From assembly GCF_043789415.1 (NCBI RefSeq), contig NZ_JBDLLW010000002.1:186001-250000 (forward strand): a stretch of DNA of 64,000 bases, given 5' to 3'. Both the position numbers and the translations under genes were made by a program. Under the pieces are notes generated by a model. It ran no database searches. It saw nothing but the letters and a program-made list of their open reading frames with translations, and was not told the DNA's origin. This document shows positions 27,629 through 36,045 of this stretch, one piece after another. The DNA comes from Renibacterium sp043789415 (GTDB lineage: Bacteria > Actinomycetota > Actinomycetes > Actinomycetales > Micrococcaceae). The stretch's first letter is position 1. Each line of letters starts with the position of its first letter.

Positions 27629-27949
27629 TTAGTGACCGCCCTCCAGATTCAGGGCTACCACTCCGGCCACGATCAGGGTGATGCCGATAATCTTCGTCAG
27701 GGACAGCGGTTCCTTGAAGAACCAGAAGCCGATCACCGCGATCACCGCGGTGCCAACGCCGGACCAAATGGCATAAGCGGTACTCACCGGCACGTTCTTG
27801 AGCGCCAAGCTCAGTGCATAAAACGAGACTCCATAGCCGAGGACCACACCCACCGAAGGCCAGAATCGGGAAAAGCCCTCGGAGACTTTGAGCAGCGAAG
27901 TGGCAACGATCTCGCTCGCGATCGCCAAGGCGAGAAAAAGATAAGGCAT
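27629..27949 (-). CDS. Small multidrug resistance (SMR) family transporter
   Basis: Four-helix membrane protein of 106 residues, normal for SMR proteins, which work as antiparallel dimers exchanging protons for cationic drugs or metabolites. The essential membrane glutamate is E13 in AIASEIVATSLLK, and AYAIWSGVGTA and the WFFKEPLSLTKIIGI loop are typical of EmrE/QacE-type exporters rather than guanidinium exporters. Exact substrates cannot be assigned. It is a single gene, with no paired SMR partner next to it. Confidence 0.92.
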   Translation of the reverse strand: MPYLFLALAIASEIVATSLLKVSEGFSRFWPSVGVVLGYGVSFYALSLALKNVPVSTAYAIWSGVGTAVIAVIGFWFFKEPLSLTKIIGITLIVAGVVALNLEGGH

Positions 27950-27993
27950 CGGATGGCTCCTGCGATCAGTAGGACTGTGCCTAGACTACCTTT

Positions 27994-28512
27994 ATGACGA
28001 TCATTCCGGACGAGAAAGACTGGACCTGGGTCCTGCAACGCCCCTGTCCAGAATGTGGTTTCGAAGCGGGCAGCGTCACCCCGGCGACGGCGGCGAGCAG
28101 CCTGCCCGAGCTATTGCCCCGCTGGCGAGCAGTATTGCGCCGCCCAGAGGCCGCTGAACGATCCGATCAGCAACGCTGGTCAGATCTGGAATACGCCTGT
28201 CATGTGCGAGATGTCTTCATCATCTTTGACCAGCGGCTGAGCCTGATGCTGCAACAAAACGACCCGCTTTTTGAGAACTGGGATCAGGATCAAAGCGCGA
28301 GAGACGCCGATTATCCGCATCAGGACCCGGAACGAGTGAGCGCTGAGTTGCTCGCCGCAGGCCAGGAAATAGCGGCGAATTTCGCCACGGTTCATCCTGA
28401 GCAATGGCAGCGCACCGGAAGACGGAGCAACGGCTCGCTCTTCACCGTGGAAACCCTCTCCGGGTACTTCTTGCACGATGTGGTGCATCACCTGCATGAC
28501 GTCGACGGCTGA
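27994..28512 (+). CDS. DinB-like putative metal-dependent protein
   Basis: Protein of 172 residues of the DinB/MDMPI four-helix family. The start KDWTWVLQRPCPECGFE with its CPEC pair is typical of an actinobacterial subgroup. Likely metal-ligand histidines are in YACHVRDV and in the C-terminal HDVVHHLHDV. Relatives include thiol-dependent (mycothiol or bacillithiol) transferases, but the activity here is unknown. It is divergent from the SMR gene and convergent with the tandem-GNAT gene. Confidence 0.82.
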   Translation: MTIIPDEKDWTWVLQRPCPECGFEAGSVTPATAASSLPELLPRWRAVLRRPEAAERSDQQRWSDLEYACHVRDVFIIFDQRLSLMLQQNDPLFENWDQDQSARDADYPHQDPERVSAELLAAGQEIAANFATVHPEQWQRTGRRSNGSLFTVETLSGYFLHDVVHHLHDVDG

Positions 28513-28521
28513 GTCAAGCGC

Positions 28522-29508
28522 TCAGAGCACTTTATCGTAGGCCATCGAACGGTTATAAGGCCGGTATCCCAGCTTCTCGTAGAGTCCGTAAGCGCCACTG
28601 GGATTCTCGGTATCGACATCGAGAGCCGCCCACTTCATCCCCGATGCGACGAAGCGCTGCATGGCATCGGCCAATAACGCGGCAGCGATTCCCCGGCCAC
28701 GATAGGCCCGTCGGACGCCGAGCAGTTCGGTGTATCCCTCTGCCCGGCGGTGCGTTTCAAGCACTTCCGGGTCGTAGTTAGCGATTTGGTAGCCCGCCAC
28801 TTCCCCGCTGGCACTGTCAATCACCACCGTGCTCCAGTCCGCTCTGAAGTGCGGATGCCCGAGCAGGAACCCCCAGGCTTCCTGGTCGCGCGGCTCTGAT
28901 CCCCAGTGGTCGGCAAAAGCCTCGTTATGCGCCAGACGGACCCGTTCGGAGAGTTCGGGGCTAAAAGTTTCAATCTGCAGTCCTGCGGCAAGCCGAATTG
29001 CCGGTATCTCCTCCGAAAGCGGTCGTCGCATCTCTGCGAAGTAACGCACCACTGAAAAACCAGCCGAGTCGCTCAACGCGAGCTCAGCCGCGTTGTCCTG
29101 ATCGACAAACTTTCTCAGCACTGCCGGAGCTTGCTGATCCTCTTCAAATCTGCGGACCGCCTGTGCCTGCTGCCATTGCAATACCGTGCTTCCCACCCCA
29201 CGCCGTTGCCAGCTTGGATCAACGCCACCAAAGAGGTAAGCCTTCTCGCCCTCACGGTTCTTCGTCACCCTGCCATAGGCCCGGGCAGTCCCGGTCTGGT
29301 CAAAACCGATCACTGAGTTGAAGCGCGGGTCATTCTTGCTGGACTCAAACACATTGCGCAGGTCCTCGCGCTGATCGTGCCAGATAGGTTTCTCTGCCTC
29401 GGCGATCCGGAGCACTAGGGCGTACCACTCGTCAACGTCGTCGAGGGTGATCGGACGAAAGGTCAATCCGAAGCGATTTTGTTCCAGGGTAGTCAACGGA
29501 TAGCTCAT
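28522..29508 (-). CDS. Tandem GNAT acetyltransferase in the cyd operon
   Basis: Protein of 328 residues built of two GNAT domains (about 14-155 and 175-328). The first has DPSWQRRGVGSTVL, the second the canonical acetyl-CoA loop RRAYRGRGIAAALL and a C-terminal NPSGAYGLYEKLGY. This two-domain layout and length resemble mycothiol synthase MshD, but similarity to MshD itself was not evident and the substrate is unknown. The start lies 4 bases beyond the cydC stop codon, with GAGG before the ATG, so it should be the last gene of the cyd operon. Confidence 0.85.
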   Translation of the reverse strand: MSYPLTTLEQNRFGLTFRPITLDDVDEWYALVLRIAEAEKPIWHDQREDLRNVFESSKNDPRFNSVIGFDQTGTARAYGRVTKNREGEKAYLFGGVDPSWQRRGVGSTVLQWQQAQAVRRFEEDQQAPAVLRKFVDQDNAAELALSDSAGFSVVRYFAEMRRPLSEEIPAIRLAAGLQIETFSPELSERVRLAHNEAFADHWGSEPRDQEAWGFLLGHPHFRADWSTVVIDSASGEVAGYQIANYDPEVLETHRRAEGYTELLGVRRAYRGRGIAAALLADAMQRFVASGMKWAALDVDTENPSGAYGLYEKLGYRPYNRSMAYDKVL

Positions 29509-29512
29509 GACC

Positions 29513-31135
29513 TCAGCCTATCGTTGTGGTTTTTAAGCCTCCGAGGGCAGTGGATCTGGCGTCGAGTTCAAGGAGCAGCTCGGCAGCAACGCGATCCTGT
29601 TCCCGATGGCTCACCAACACCACGGTTCGCCCGCTCAGCGCGGTGTGCAGATCAGCCATCAACTCAGCAGCCCCTGCCTGGTCCAGATGAGCCGTCGGCT
29701 CGTCGAGCAGCACGATCTCCGCTCTGGTCAGCAGGGCCCGCGCTACTGCGAGCCGCTGCCGCTGGCCGCCCGAGAGCTGACCACCTGCGGCCCCGATTCT
29801 GGTCTCCAGCCCGTCGGGAAGTTCCTCCAACAAAGGCCCGAGCCCCACTCGGCGCAGTGCTGCCAGCAGTTCCTCTTCAGTCGGTGAATCTTCCCGGTCC
29901 CTGGCCAAAGCGAGATTGCCCCTCACAGTTGAGCCGAAGAGATGAGCCTCCTGCGGGCACCAAGCGATCCTCCCGGTCACTTCACAGCGGCCGGAAGAGG
30001 GCTCGAGATAACCCATCAGCACGGCCAGGAAGGTGGACTTCCCGGAACCACTGGGGCCGGTGACGGTGAGCCAACTGCCCTGTGGGACATTCAGCGAGAG
30101 TTCTTCGACCACTGTCCGCCCGGCCCAGCCGAAGCTCAGCCGATCAGCCCGGATCGCCACTCCCGAGGGGGCGGACGGTAATTCGACGATCTCGGCCACT
30201 TCGCTCTGGGCACTGAACTCACGCAGTGCTTTCAGCGCGGCGGGAAGGCCGATGGCAGCCTGATTGAGCGGGCTGAAAACATCCACCAGCCCCAATTGCA
30301 GCAGCACGAGCGCCATCAAGGCTTCTGCGGGTAGCTGCCCTGATGAGACGGCAGGAGCGCCGACGGCGAGGACCCCCAGGGCCCCCAAACCCGCAGCTGC
30401 GGTCAGGAGGGCAACTCCCGAGCCCTGGGCCCAGACGCTTCTGGAAGCCGTTTTGGTCGCCCGACGATCATCCTCTTCGAGTTGATGCAGCGGAGCATTC
30501 TCCACCCGGTTGCCCCGAAGTTCTGCTGACGCCGCCAGCACTACGGTGAGCCTGCTGAGCATTGCTTCTCGCTGGCTCTGTTCTATGCTCGCTGATCGTT
30601 GGTCGGCGAGCAGTGCGAGCCCCGGGCCGATCAGCAGGGCCACCAACAGCACAGCCAGTTGCAGCAACCAGGCCTGCGGCAGAATAAGCACCGTGGTCAG
30701 CAGGACACCGGTGGCCGTGAGCAGTAAACTGAGCGGAACCAGAACCACGCGGGGCAAGAGATCGCGAAGCGCGTCGACCTTTCCGATCAGCGTGGACAGC
30801 ACCTGATCGCCGCGTTGCAGTTCACGACGCCGGGGCAGGCTGCTGGTCAGCCCGTCCCACAGTTTCAGTCGGAGTCGGTTAGCTGCGGCGAAGGCTTCGC
30901 TGTGCGAGGCCAAACGCTCCAGGTACCGGCTGACCGCGCGTAAGAGACCGAAAAACCTCACCCCTACCATCGCCACCAGCAAGTAGAGCACCGGAGGGTG
31001 CTGACTCGCCCGAACGATCAACCAGCCGGACAGAGCACTGAGCGCTAAAGAACCCGCACCGGCCAGCGCACCAAAGAGCACTGAACGGATGAAGACCGGT
31101 TTCCAAGGCTGAAGCAAACTGAAGAGCAATCTCAT
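29513..31135 (-). CDS. cydC: Thiol reductant ABC exporter subunit CydC
   Basis: Half-transporter of 540 residues: six membrane helices (about 1-300), then an ATPase domain with Walker A GPSGSGKST (about 358), signature LSGGQRQR and Walker B EIVLLDEPTAHLD. CydDC exports cysteine and glutathione-type thiols and is needed to assemble cytochrome bd. Its ATG overlaps the cydD stop as ATGA, so translational coupling is expected. Confidence 0.94.
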   Translation of the reverse strand: MRLLFSLLQPWKPVFIRSVLFGALAGAGSLALSALSGWLIVRASQHPPVLYLLVAMVGVRFFGLLRAVSRYLERLASHSEAFAAANRLRLKLWDGLTSSLPRRRELQRGDQVLSTLIGKVDALRDLLPRVVLVPLSLLLTATGVLLTTVLILPQAWLLQLAVLLVALLIGPGLALLADQRSASIEQSQREAMLSRLTVVLAASAELRGNRVENAPLHQLEEDDRRATKTASRSVWAQGSGVALLTAAAGLGALGVLAVGAPAVSSGQLPAEALMALVLLQLGLVDVFSPLNQAAIGLPAALKALREFSAQSEVAEIVELPSAPSGVAIRADRLSFGWAGRTVVEELSLNVPQGSWLTVTGPSGSGKSTFLAVLMGYLEPSSGRCEVTGRIAWCPQEAHLFGSTVRGNLALARDREDSPTEEELLAALRRVGLGPLLEELPDGLETRIGAAGGQLSGGQRQRLAVARALLTRAEIVLLDEPTAHLDQAGAAELMADLHTALSGRTVVLVSHREQDRVAAELLLELDARSTALGGLKTTTIG

Positions 31136-32835
31136 CGACCGGCTCCCAGCACTATCCGCTGGTCAGCTAAGGCGAGCAACTCTGGGTCATGACTGACCAT
31201 CACCACCGTGGTGTGGCCGCGAAGGCTGAGCAGCGCATCCTCGATGAGACGGGCGGAGTCACGATCCACATGCGCGGTCGGTTCATCCACCAGCAGCACT
31301 TGTGCTCCCTGTTCCACCCTGGCCAGCACTCGGGCCAGCGCGAGCCTGCGAAACTGACCTGGGCTCAAGGTCGCTGGGTGCTGTTCCTCCCTTCCGGCCA
31401 GTCCGACCGCTTCAAGCAAGTGACTGATCCGGTCAGCACCCCATAATTGCAATTCAGCCAGTACCGTAGCCTCCGTGCTCCGTGGTTCCTGAGGCAGCCA
31501 GGCCAGTCGTTCCGGGTCGATCCCTTGCACGATTCCGCTGAGTTCCAGCTGATCCGGGTTGTTCGGACCGGCTGGCTGCGCTGGCGAAGGTAATTCAGCT
31601 GGGTGGCTGAGTTGACCTGCCAGCACCGCTAAGAGGGTTGATTTTCCGCAGCCGCTGGGGCCGGAAACAGCGCAGAGCGAATTCTTCTCAATCTCGAAGC
31701 TGAGATCCGAGATCACCCGCTCTGTCCGAGCAGGGAACCATACGCTCAGCCCGCAGACACGAATCCGGGAGCTGGAGACTTCTTTCTGCCTGAGGGCTTC
31801 CTGCTGATGTTCCGGTCGCAGTTCCTCGACCGGTTCGGCCCCTTGGATCAGACTGCGTCGCTGCGGCCGGTCCAGCACCTGGTGTGCCCGGCGCATCGCC
31901 TCGCGGCCGTCGTCGCTCGCGTGGAAGGCATTGCCCACCTCTCGCAGCGGCAGATAGCAGTCGGCCACCAGGATCAGCACTAAGAGCCCGGTTTCCAAGC
32001 CCAGCTGCCCGTAGACCAGGCGTACCCCGATGAAGACGGCGACCACCGCGACGGAGAGGGTGGCGATCAGTTCGAGGGCCAGGGCGGAAAGAAAAGCGGT
32101 ACGCAGGGTCAGCATGGTGCTGCGCCGGTATTCTTCGCCGAGTTCGCGCAGTGCGGCACGTTGCGCCGCGGATCTGCCCAGCCCGATCAACACCGGCAAG
32201 CCGCGTGCCAGTTCAGCCAGATGCTGTGAGAGCCTGAGCAACGCTCCTGAGGCTTCGCTGACCTTGCCCTGCGTGTGCCAGCCGATCAAGGCCATGAAAA
32301 GCGGGATGAGCGGAACCGTTAGCACCACGATCAGGGCGCTGACCCAGTCTGCGCTCGCAATTCGGATCCCAATGATCAAGGGCACGGTAGCGGCACTCAT
32401 CAGGGACGGCAGGAACTGCGTATAGTAGCCATCGAGTGCATCCAACCCACGAGTAGCGAGTACCGCTGAGCTGCTGTCCGCGGTGCCATCCACCATCCAC
32501 CGGCGTAGCAACGCGGCCCGGAGCGTTTCCTTGGCACCGAGCGCACTGCGTTGGGCCAGCACCTGGGTAGCCCAGACCAGTAGCGATCGCAGCACTGCTG
32601 CCAGCGCGGCGAGCGCGATCCAGCCCGCGGCGTCCTGCCTGATGAAGACGGCGACCGAGGCCTGGGCTAGCCCATCCGCGAAGGCCACCATGCAGACGGC
32701 CCTCGCCGCCCCCAGCAGGCCTAGCAGGTATAAACCGGGCAGGGACTTCGCCGGGAGCGCGATGCCCAGGGGCTTCATCCTCTGGGTTCTGCTGGTTGGG
32801 TTCGGTGGAACTTCTGCTCTGGAGGTCAGGTTCAT
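31132..32835 (-). CDS. cydD: Thiol reductant ABC exporter subunit CydD
   Basis: Second half-transporter, 567 residues: membrane domain (about 30-310) and ATPase domain with Walker A GPSGCGKST, Walker B QVLLVDEPTAHVD and a signature that reads LSPGQ rather than LSGGQ. Between the domains is a Gln/Glu-rich linker. The ATG at 32835 is chosen because it forms an ATGA overlap with the cydB stop; a start 17 codons earlier would overlap cydB by 55 bases. With CydC it supports cytochrome bd maturation. Confidence 0.93.
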   Translation of the reverse strand: MNLTSRAEVPPNPTSRTQRMKPLGIALPAKSLPGLYLLGLLGAARAVCMVAFADGLAQASVAVFIRQDAAGWIALAALAAVLRSLLVWATQVLAQRSALGAKETLRAALLRRWMVDGTADSSSAVLATRGLDALDGYYTQFLPSLMSAATVPLIIGIRIASADWVSALIVVLTVPLIPLFMALIGWHTQGKVSEASGALLRLSQHLAELARGLPVLIGLGRSAAQRAALRELGEEYRRSTMLTLRTAFLSALALELIATLSVAVVAVFIGVRLVYGQLGLETGLLVLILVADCYLPLREVGNAFHASDDGREAMRRAHQVLDRPQRRSLIQGAEPVEELRPEHQQEALRQKEVSSSRIRVCGLSVWFPARTERVISDLSFEIEKNSLCAVSGPSGCGKSTLLAVLAGQLSHPAELPSPAQPAGPNNPDQLELSGIVQGIDPERLAWLPQEPRSTEATVLAELQLWGADRISHLLEAVGLAGREEQHPATLSPGQFRRLALARVLARVEQGAQVLLVDEPTAHVDRDSARLIEDALLSLRGHTTVVMVSHDPELLALADQRIVLGAGR

Positions 32836-33830
32836 CCGGGTATGCTCGCCGTGCTGATCCGTTTCCGGAAGACCCAGTACGTCCACCCCTGATAAGCCAG
32901 CACGAGCGGCACTCCGAAGCAGGCGATCACGCTCATCAGACCCAGGGTATAAGCCGAGGAAGAAGCATTCTGCACCGTCAGGTCGAAGCTCTCCCCGAGC
33001 GTTGACGGCAGCACCCTGGGGTACAGGTTGTAGAAGATGCTGCTCATCACCGCGAGCAGGAAGACTCCTAGGAAGAGGAAGCTCCAGCCTTCACGCCCTC
33101 TTCTGGCCCAGAGGATGGCGGCACTGGCCGCAAGCCCGGCGAGCAGCAGGAGCAGCCAGCCCAAAGGCTTAGCTGATCCCAGTTCAACAACTACAGCCCA
33201 GGCCAGCAGGGGCAAGAGGGCCGGCGGAGCCCAGCGGGCGAAGAGTCTACGGGCCCGGGTGCGCACCGTGCCATCGGTTTTCAAAGCCAGGAAAGCGAGT
33301 GCCTGGATCAGGCAGAACAGCACAACGGCCGTGCCGCCCAAGAGCGCGTAGCCGTTGAACCAGGCAAAGGCACCACCCACCCGGTCCCCATTGGCGTTCA
33401 ATGGCAGCCCCGTGGTGGTCATCACCAGGGCGACGCCGACGCCGAAGGCAGCGACCAAGGAGCCAGCGAAGATCGCCCAATCCCAGCAGCTTCGCCAGCG
33501 CTCAGAACTGACCTTGCCCCGGTATTCGAAGCCGACGGCCCGGAAGATCAGTCCGAGCAGCACCAGGATCATCGGCAGGTAGAGCGCCGAGAGCAGCGCG
33601 GCATACCAGTGCGGAAAAGCCGCGAAAGTGGCACCGATCGCGGTGATAAGCCACACTTCGTTGCCGTCCCACACCGGCCCCACGGTGTTCAGCAACACTC
33701 GACGCTCGCGATTCTCCCTGGCGAAGAGTTTCATCAGCATGCCGACGCCGAGGTCGAATCCCTCCAAGAAGAGATACCCGATCCAGAGCACCGCGATGAG
33801 CACGAACCATACGGTGGGCAATGCGTCCAT
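32832..33830 (-). CDS. cydB: Cytochrome bd ubiquinol/menaquinol oxidase subunit II
   Basis: Membrane subunit of 332 residues with about eight or nine helices and the CydB signature MLMKLFARENRERRVLLNTVGPVWDGNEVWLI near the N-terminus. It pairs with CydA in a proton-motive, high-affinity terminal oxidase. A good ribosome site (GGAGGAGAG) precedes the ATG. A 123-base gap containing a hairpin separates it from cydA, while cydD overlaps its end, so output of B, D and C may be set separately from A. Confidence 0.95.
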   Translation of the reverse strand: MDALPTVWFVLIAVLWIGYLFLEGFDLGVGMLMKLFARENRERRVLLNTVGPVWDGNEVWLITAIGATFAAFPHWYAALLSALYLPMILVLLGLIFRAVGFEYRGKVSSERWRSCWDWAIFAGSLVAAFGVGVALVMTTTGLPLNANGDRVGGAFAWFNGYALLGGTAVVLFCLIQALAFLALKTDGTVRTRARRLFARWAPPALLPLLAWAVVVELGSAKPLGWLLLLLAGLAASAAILWARRGREGWSFLFLGVFLLAVMSSIFYNLYPRVLPSTLGESFDLTVQNASSSAYTLGLMSVIACFGVPLVLAYQGWTYWVFRKRISTASIPG

Positions 33831-33889
33831 TAGCTCTCCTCCTCGGTATCAGAGCCCACTGGATCCTCGGTTTCAATGGAGTGAGCCGT

Positions 33890-33926
33890 CCCTGCCCACT
33901 CAAACAGTTGATTCGGTGGGCAGGGG
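33890..33926. repeat. Hairpin between cydA and cydB
   Basis: CCCTGCCCAC (33890-33899) pairs with GTGGGCAGGG (33917-33926); the inner bases CTCAA and TTCGG pair poorly. The right arm, TTCGGTGGGCAGGG, is close to the intergenic hairpin near 62.9 kb. Lying inside the cyd operon, it could attenuate or protect the transcript between cydA and cydB. Confidence 0.6.
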
Positions 33927-33953
33927 TATCCGTCAGCAACCGCTTTGTCGAAC

Positions 33954-35528
33954 TCAATAAGCAAAGGCGAGCACATCGTCGTCATCCTTCTTCGGTTGAT
34001 CCGATTCTGGTTTCTCGGCCAGTTCGGGCATCGCGGAAAGCACGCCACCGCGAACGTATTTCACCAGCAAGATCACTTCGACCACGAGTAAGACGGCGTA
34101 GACCACGGCAAAGGCGATCAGTGAGAAGATCAGCTCCCCCGCGCTCACTCCCGGCGAGACAGCGGCCGCGGTGAACATGAAGACCGGGTCTATCCCGTCC
34201 ATCTGCGGGTTCGGTGCCACCACGAAGGGCTGTCTGCCGAGTTCGGTGAAGATCCAGCCCGCCGAGTTAGCACCGAAAGGAGCCAGAATGCCGAAGACCG
34301 CGAGCCGCATCAGCCATTTCGAGGAAGGCACGGTGCCTTTGCGGGTGATCAGTAAAGCCACCAAAGCGGCAGCCGCGGCCAGCCCGCCGAAGCCGATCAT
34401 CATCCGGAACCCCCAGTAGGTCACCGCCATCACCGGAACGTACTGGATGGGCTTTCCGGCACGGTCGCCGTAGCTCGGATGATCGGGCAGCGTGCTGCCG
34501 TACTTCGCCTGGTATTCCGGGATCAAAGAGTTGACCCCTTTCACGTCAGTGGTGAAATCCCCGTGCGCCAGAAAGGAGAGCAGGCCGGGGATCTCGATCA
34601 CCGCGACGACGTCCTTGCAGTTGGTGCTGGCGACGTCGCCGAAGGAGAGCACCGAGAAGCTGGTGCCGTTCTGGCATGCGGCCTCCGCAGCCGCCATTTT
34701 CATCGGCTGCTGTTCGAACATCAGCTTCCCCTGCATATCGCCGCTGATCGCGGTACCGGCGAAGGCGACCATAGCGACCACCGCACCGATCCGCAGGCCG
34801 CGCAGCCAGACCTGGTGATCGGTTTTATCGCGCCCGGGATATTCACTGGATTCGCCGACCACCACCCGCTTTTTCTGATCCACTGTGTCGATGCCGAGCT
34901 GACGGCGCTTCCACAAGTGGTACCAGGAGATACCGAGCAAGAACCCGCCCGCGACGGCAAGCGCGCCGAAGATGGTGTGCGGAAAAGCCACCAGGGCGGT
35001 GTTATTGGTGAAAACCGCCCAGGCATCGACCATCTGAGGGCGTCCATTGACGACTTGCACGCCCACCGGGTGCTGCATCCAGGAGTTCGCCACCAGGATG
35101 AAGTAAGCGCTGACCACCGAACCGAGCACCGCAATCCAGAGACAGGCCAAGTGGATCTTCTGCGGCAGTCTCTTCCAGCCGAAGATCCAGAGCCCCAGGA
35201 ACGTCGACTCCAAGAAGAAAGCCAGCAGGGCTTCCATCGCCAGCGGAGCCCCGAAAACATCGCCGACGAAGCGGCTGTATTCGCTCCAGGCCAGGCCGAA
35301 TTGGAACTCTTGAACGATGCCGGTGGCCACCCCTAGAATGAAGTTGATCAGGAAGAGCTTTCCCCAGAATTTGGTCATTCGCAGGTACTCGGCCTTGCCG
35401 GTGCGCAGCCAGCAGGTCTGCAGCACCGCGACCAGCAGACCGAGGCCAATGGTCAGTGGCACCATCAGGAAGTGATAAACCGTAGTGATACCGAATTGCC
35501 AGCGGGCGATATCGAGAGCTTCCATCAT
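33954..35528 (-). CDS. cydA: Cytochrome bd ubiquinol/menaquinol oxidase subunit I
   Basis: Heme-bearing catalytic subunit of 524 residues, reducing oxygen to water with quinol electrons. The high-spin heme ligand His19 lies in TTVYHFLMVPLTIGLG. The quinol-binding loop follows the HPVGVQVVNGRPQMVDAW segment, and GWIFTELGRQPFVV is conserved. The acidic C-terminal tail ends EKPESDQPKKDDDDVLAFAY. It is first in the operon cydA-cydB-cydD-cydC-GNAT. Three TCTAC-N5-GTAGA dyads lie directly upstream, the nearest 9 bases from the start, so repressor control is likely. Confidence 0.96.
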   Translation of the reverse strand: MMEALDIARWQFGITTVYHFLMVPLTIGLGLLVAVLQTCWLRTGKAEYLRMTKFWGKLFLINFILGVATGIVQEFQFGLAWSEYSRFVGDVFGAPLAMEALLAFFLESTFLGLWIFGWKRLPQKIHLACLWIAVLGSVVSAYFILVANSWMQHPVGVQVVNGRPQMVDAWAVFTNNTALVAFPHTIFGALAVAGGFLLGISWYHLWKRRQLGIDTVDQKKRVVVGESSEYPGRDKTDHQVWLRGLRIGAVVAMVAFAGTAISGDMQGKLMFEQQPMKMAAAEAACQNGTSFSVLSFGDVASTNCKDVVAVIEIPGLLSFLAHGDFTTDVKGVNSLIPEYQAKYGSTLPDHPSYGDRAGKPIQYVPVMAVTYWGFRMMIGFGGLAAAAALVALLITRKGTVPSSKWLMRLAVFGILAPFGANSAGWIFTELGRQPFVVAPNPQMDGIDPVFMFTAAAVSPGVSAGELIFSLIAFAVVYAVLLVVEVILLVKYVRGGVLSAMPELAEKPESDQPKKDDDDVLAFAY

Positions 35529-35536
35529 CTCACTTT

Positions 35537-35595
35537 TCTACGTCGTGTAGAACTACTCTTCTACACAGTGTAGAACGATTTCTACGGATTGTAGA
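35537..35595. promoter_or_regulatory. Three TCTAC-N5-GTAGA operator dyads between cydA and the BlaI-type gene
   Basis: Perfect 5-bp arms with 5-nt spacers occur at 35537-35551 (spacer GTCGT), 35560-35574 (ACAGT) and 35581-35595 (GGATT). Centres are 23 and 21 bases apart, about two helical turns, so dimers would bind on one face. BlaI/MecI repressors recognise TACA/TGTA-type dyads; the middle site contains TACA-N3-TGTA. A possible promoter of the repressor gene (TTGTAG 35589-35594, 18-nt spacer, TATCCT 35613-35618) overlaps the third site, implying autoregulation. Confidence 0.85.
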
Positions 35596-35662
35596 AACTT
35601 ACGATGAAGCGCTATCCTTGAATTCTCAGGAAGTGTATTTCTCGTGAACTTAAAGGATGGGT

Positions 35663-36034
35663 ATGGCAACGCTTGGTGATCTGGAGCGGTCCGTGATGGA
35701 TCTGCTGTGGCAACAGCCATCACCATTGACCGCCAATGAATTGCGAGATCTGCTCTCCCACTCCGAGGCTTCCCAGGGCAAGGAGCTCGCGGTGACCACC
35801 GTGCTCACGGTGCTCTCCCGGCTCGAGAAAAAAGGCCTGGTGGAACGGGAGCGGGATATCCGTCCGCATCGCTATCGCTCGGTCACCACACGGGAAGAGC
35901 ACACTGCGGAGCTGATGCACGAAGTGCTTGGTTCCGCCCCTGATCGGGAGGCCGTACTAGCTCGCTTCATCGGCTCTGTCTCAGCGGATGAAGCCAGCAC
36001 TCTGCGTAAGCTCCTGGGCCGTAGCCAGGGCTAA
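35663..36034 (+). CDS. BlaI/MecI-family transcriptional repressor
   Basis: Winged-helix protein of 123 residues: GDLERSVMDLLWQQPSPLTANELRDLL, then the recognition region AVTTVLTVLSRLEKKGLVERERD, then a C-terminal dimerisation and cleavage region. Family members repress until cut by an M56 protease. The ATG at 35663 is preferred because AAAGGA lies six bases before it; the ATG two codons earlier overlaps that site. It is paired with an M56 gene 11 bases downstream and faces cydA across three operator dyads, so cytochrome bd is its likely target. No beta-lactamase gene is nearby. Confidence 0.92.
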   Translation: MATLGDLERSVMDLLWQQPSPLTANELRDLLSHSEASQGKELAVTTVLTVLSRLEKKGLVERERDIRPHRYRSVTTREEHTAELMHEVLGSAPDREAVLARFIGSVSADEASTLRKLLGRSQG

Positions 36035-36045
36035 AGCCGGGCCTC

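Noticed and set aside
33006..33020. GGTAC-AGGTT-GTAGA resembling the cyd operator
   Set aside because: Only the inner TAC/GTA core matches and it lies inside cydB coding sequence, so it was not counted as a fifth site.
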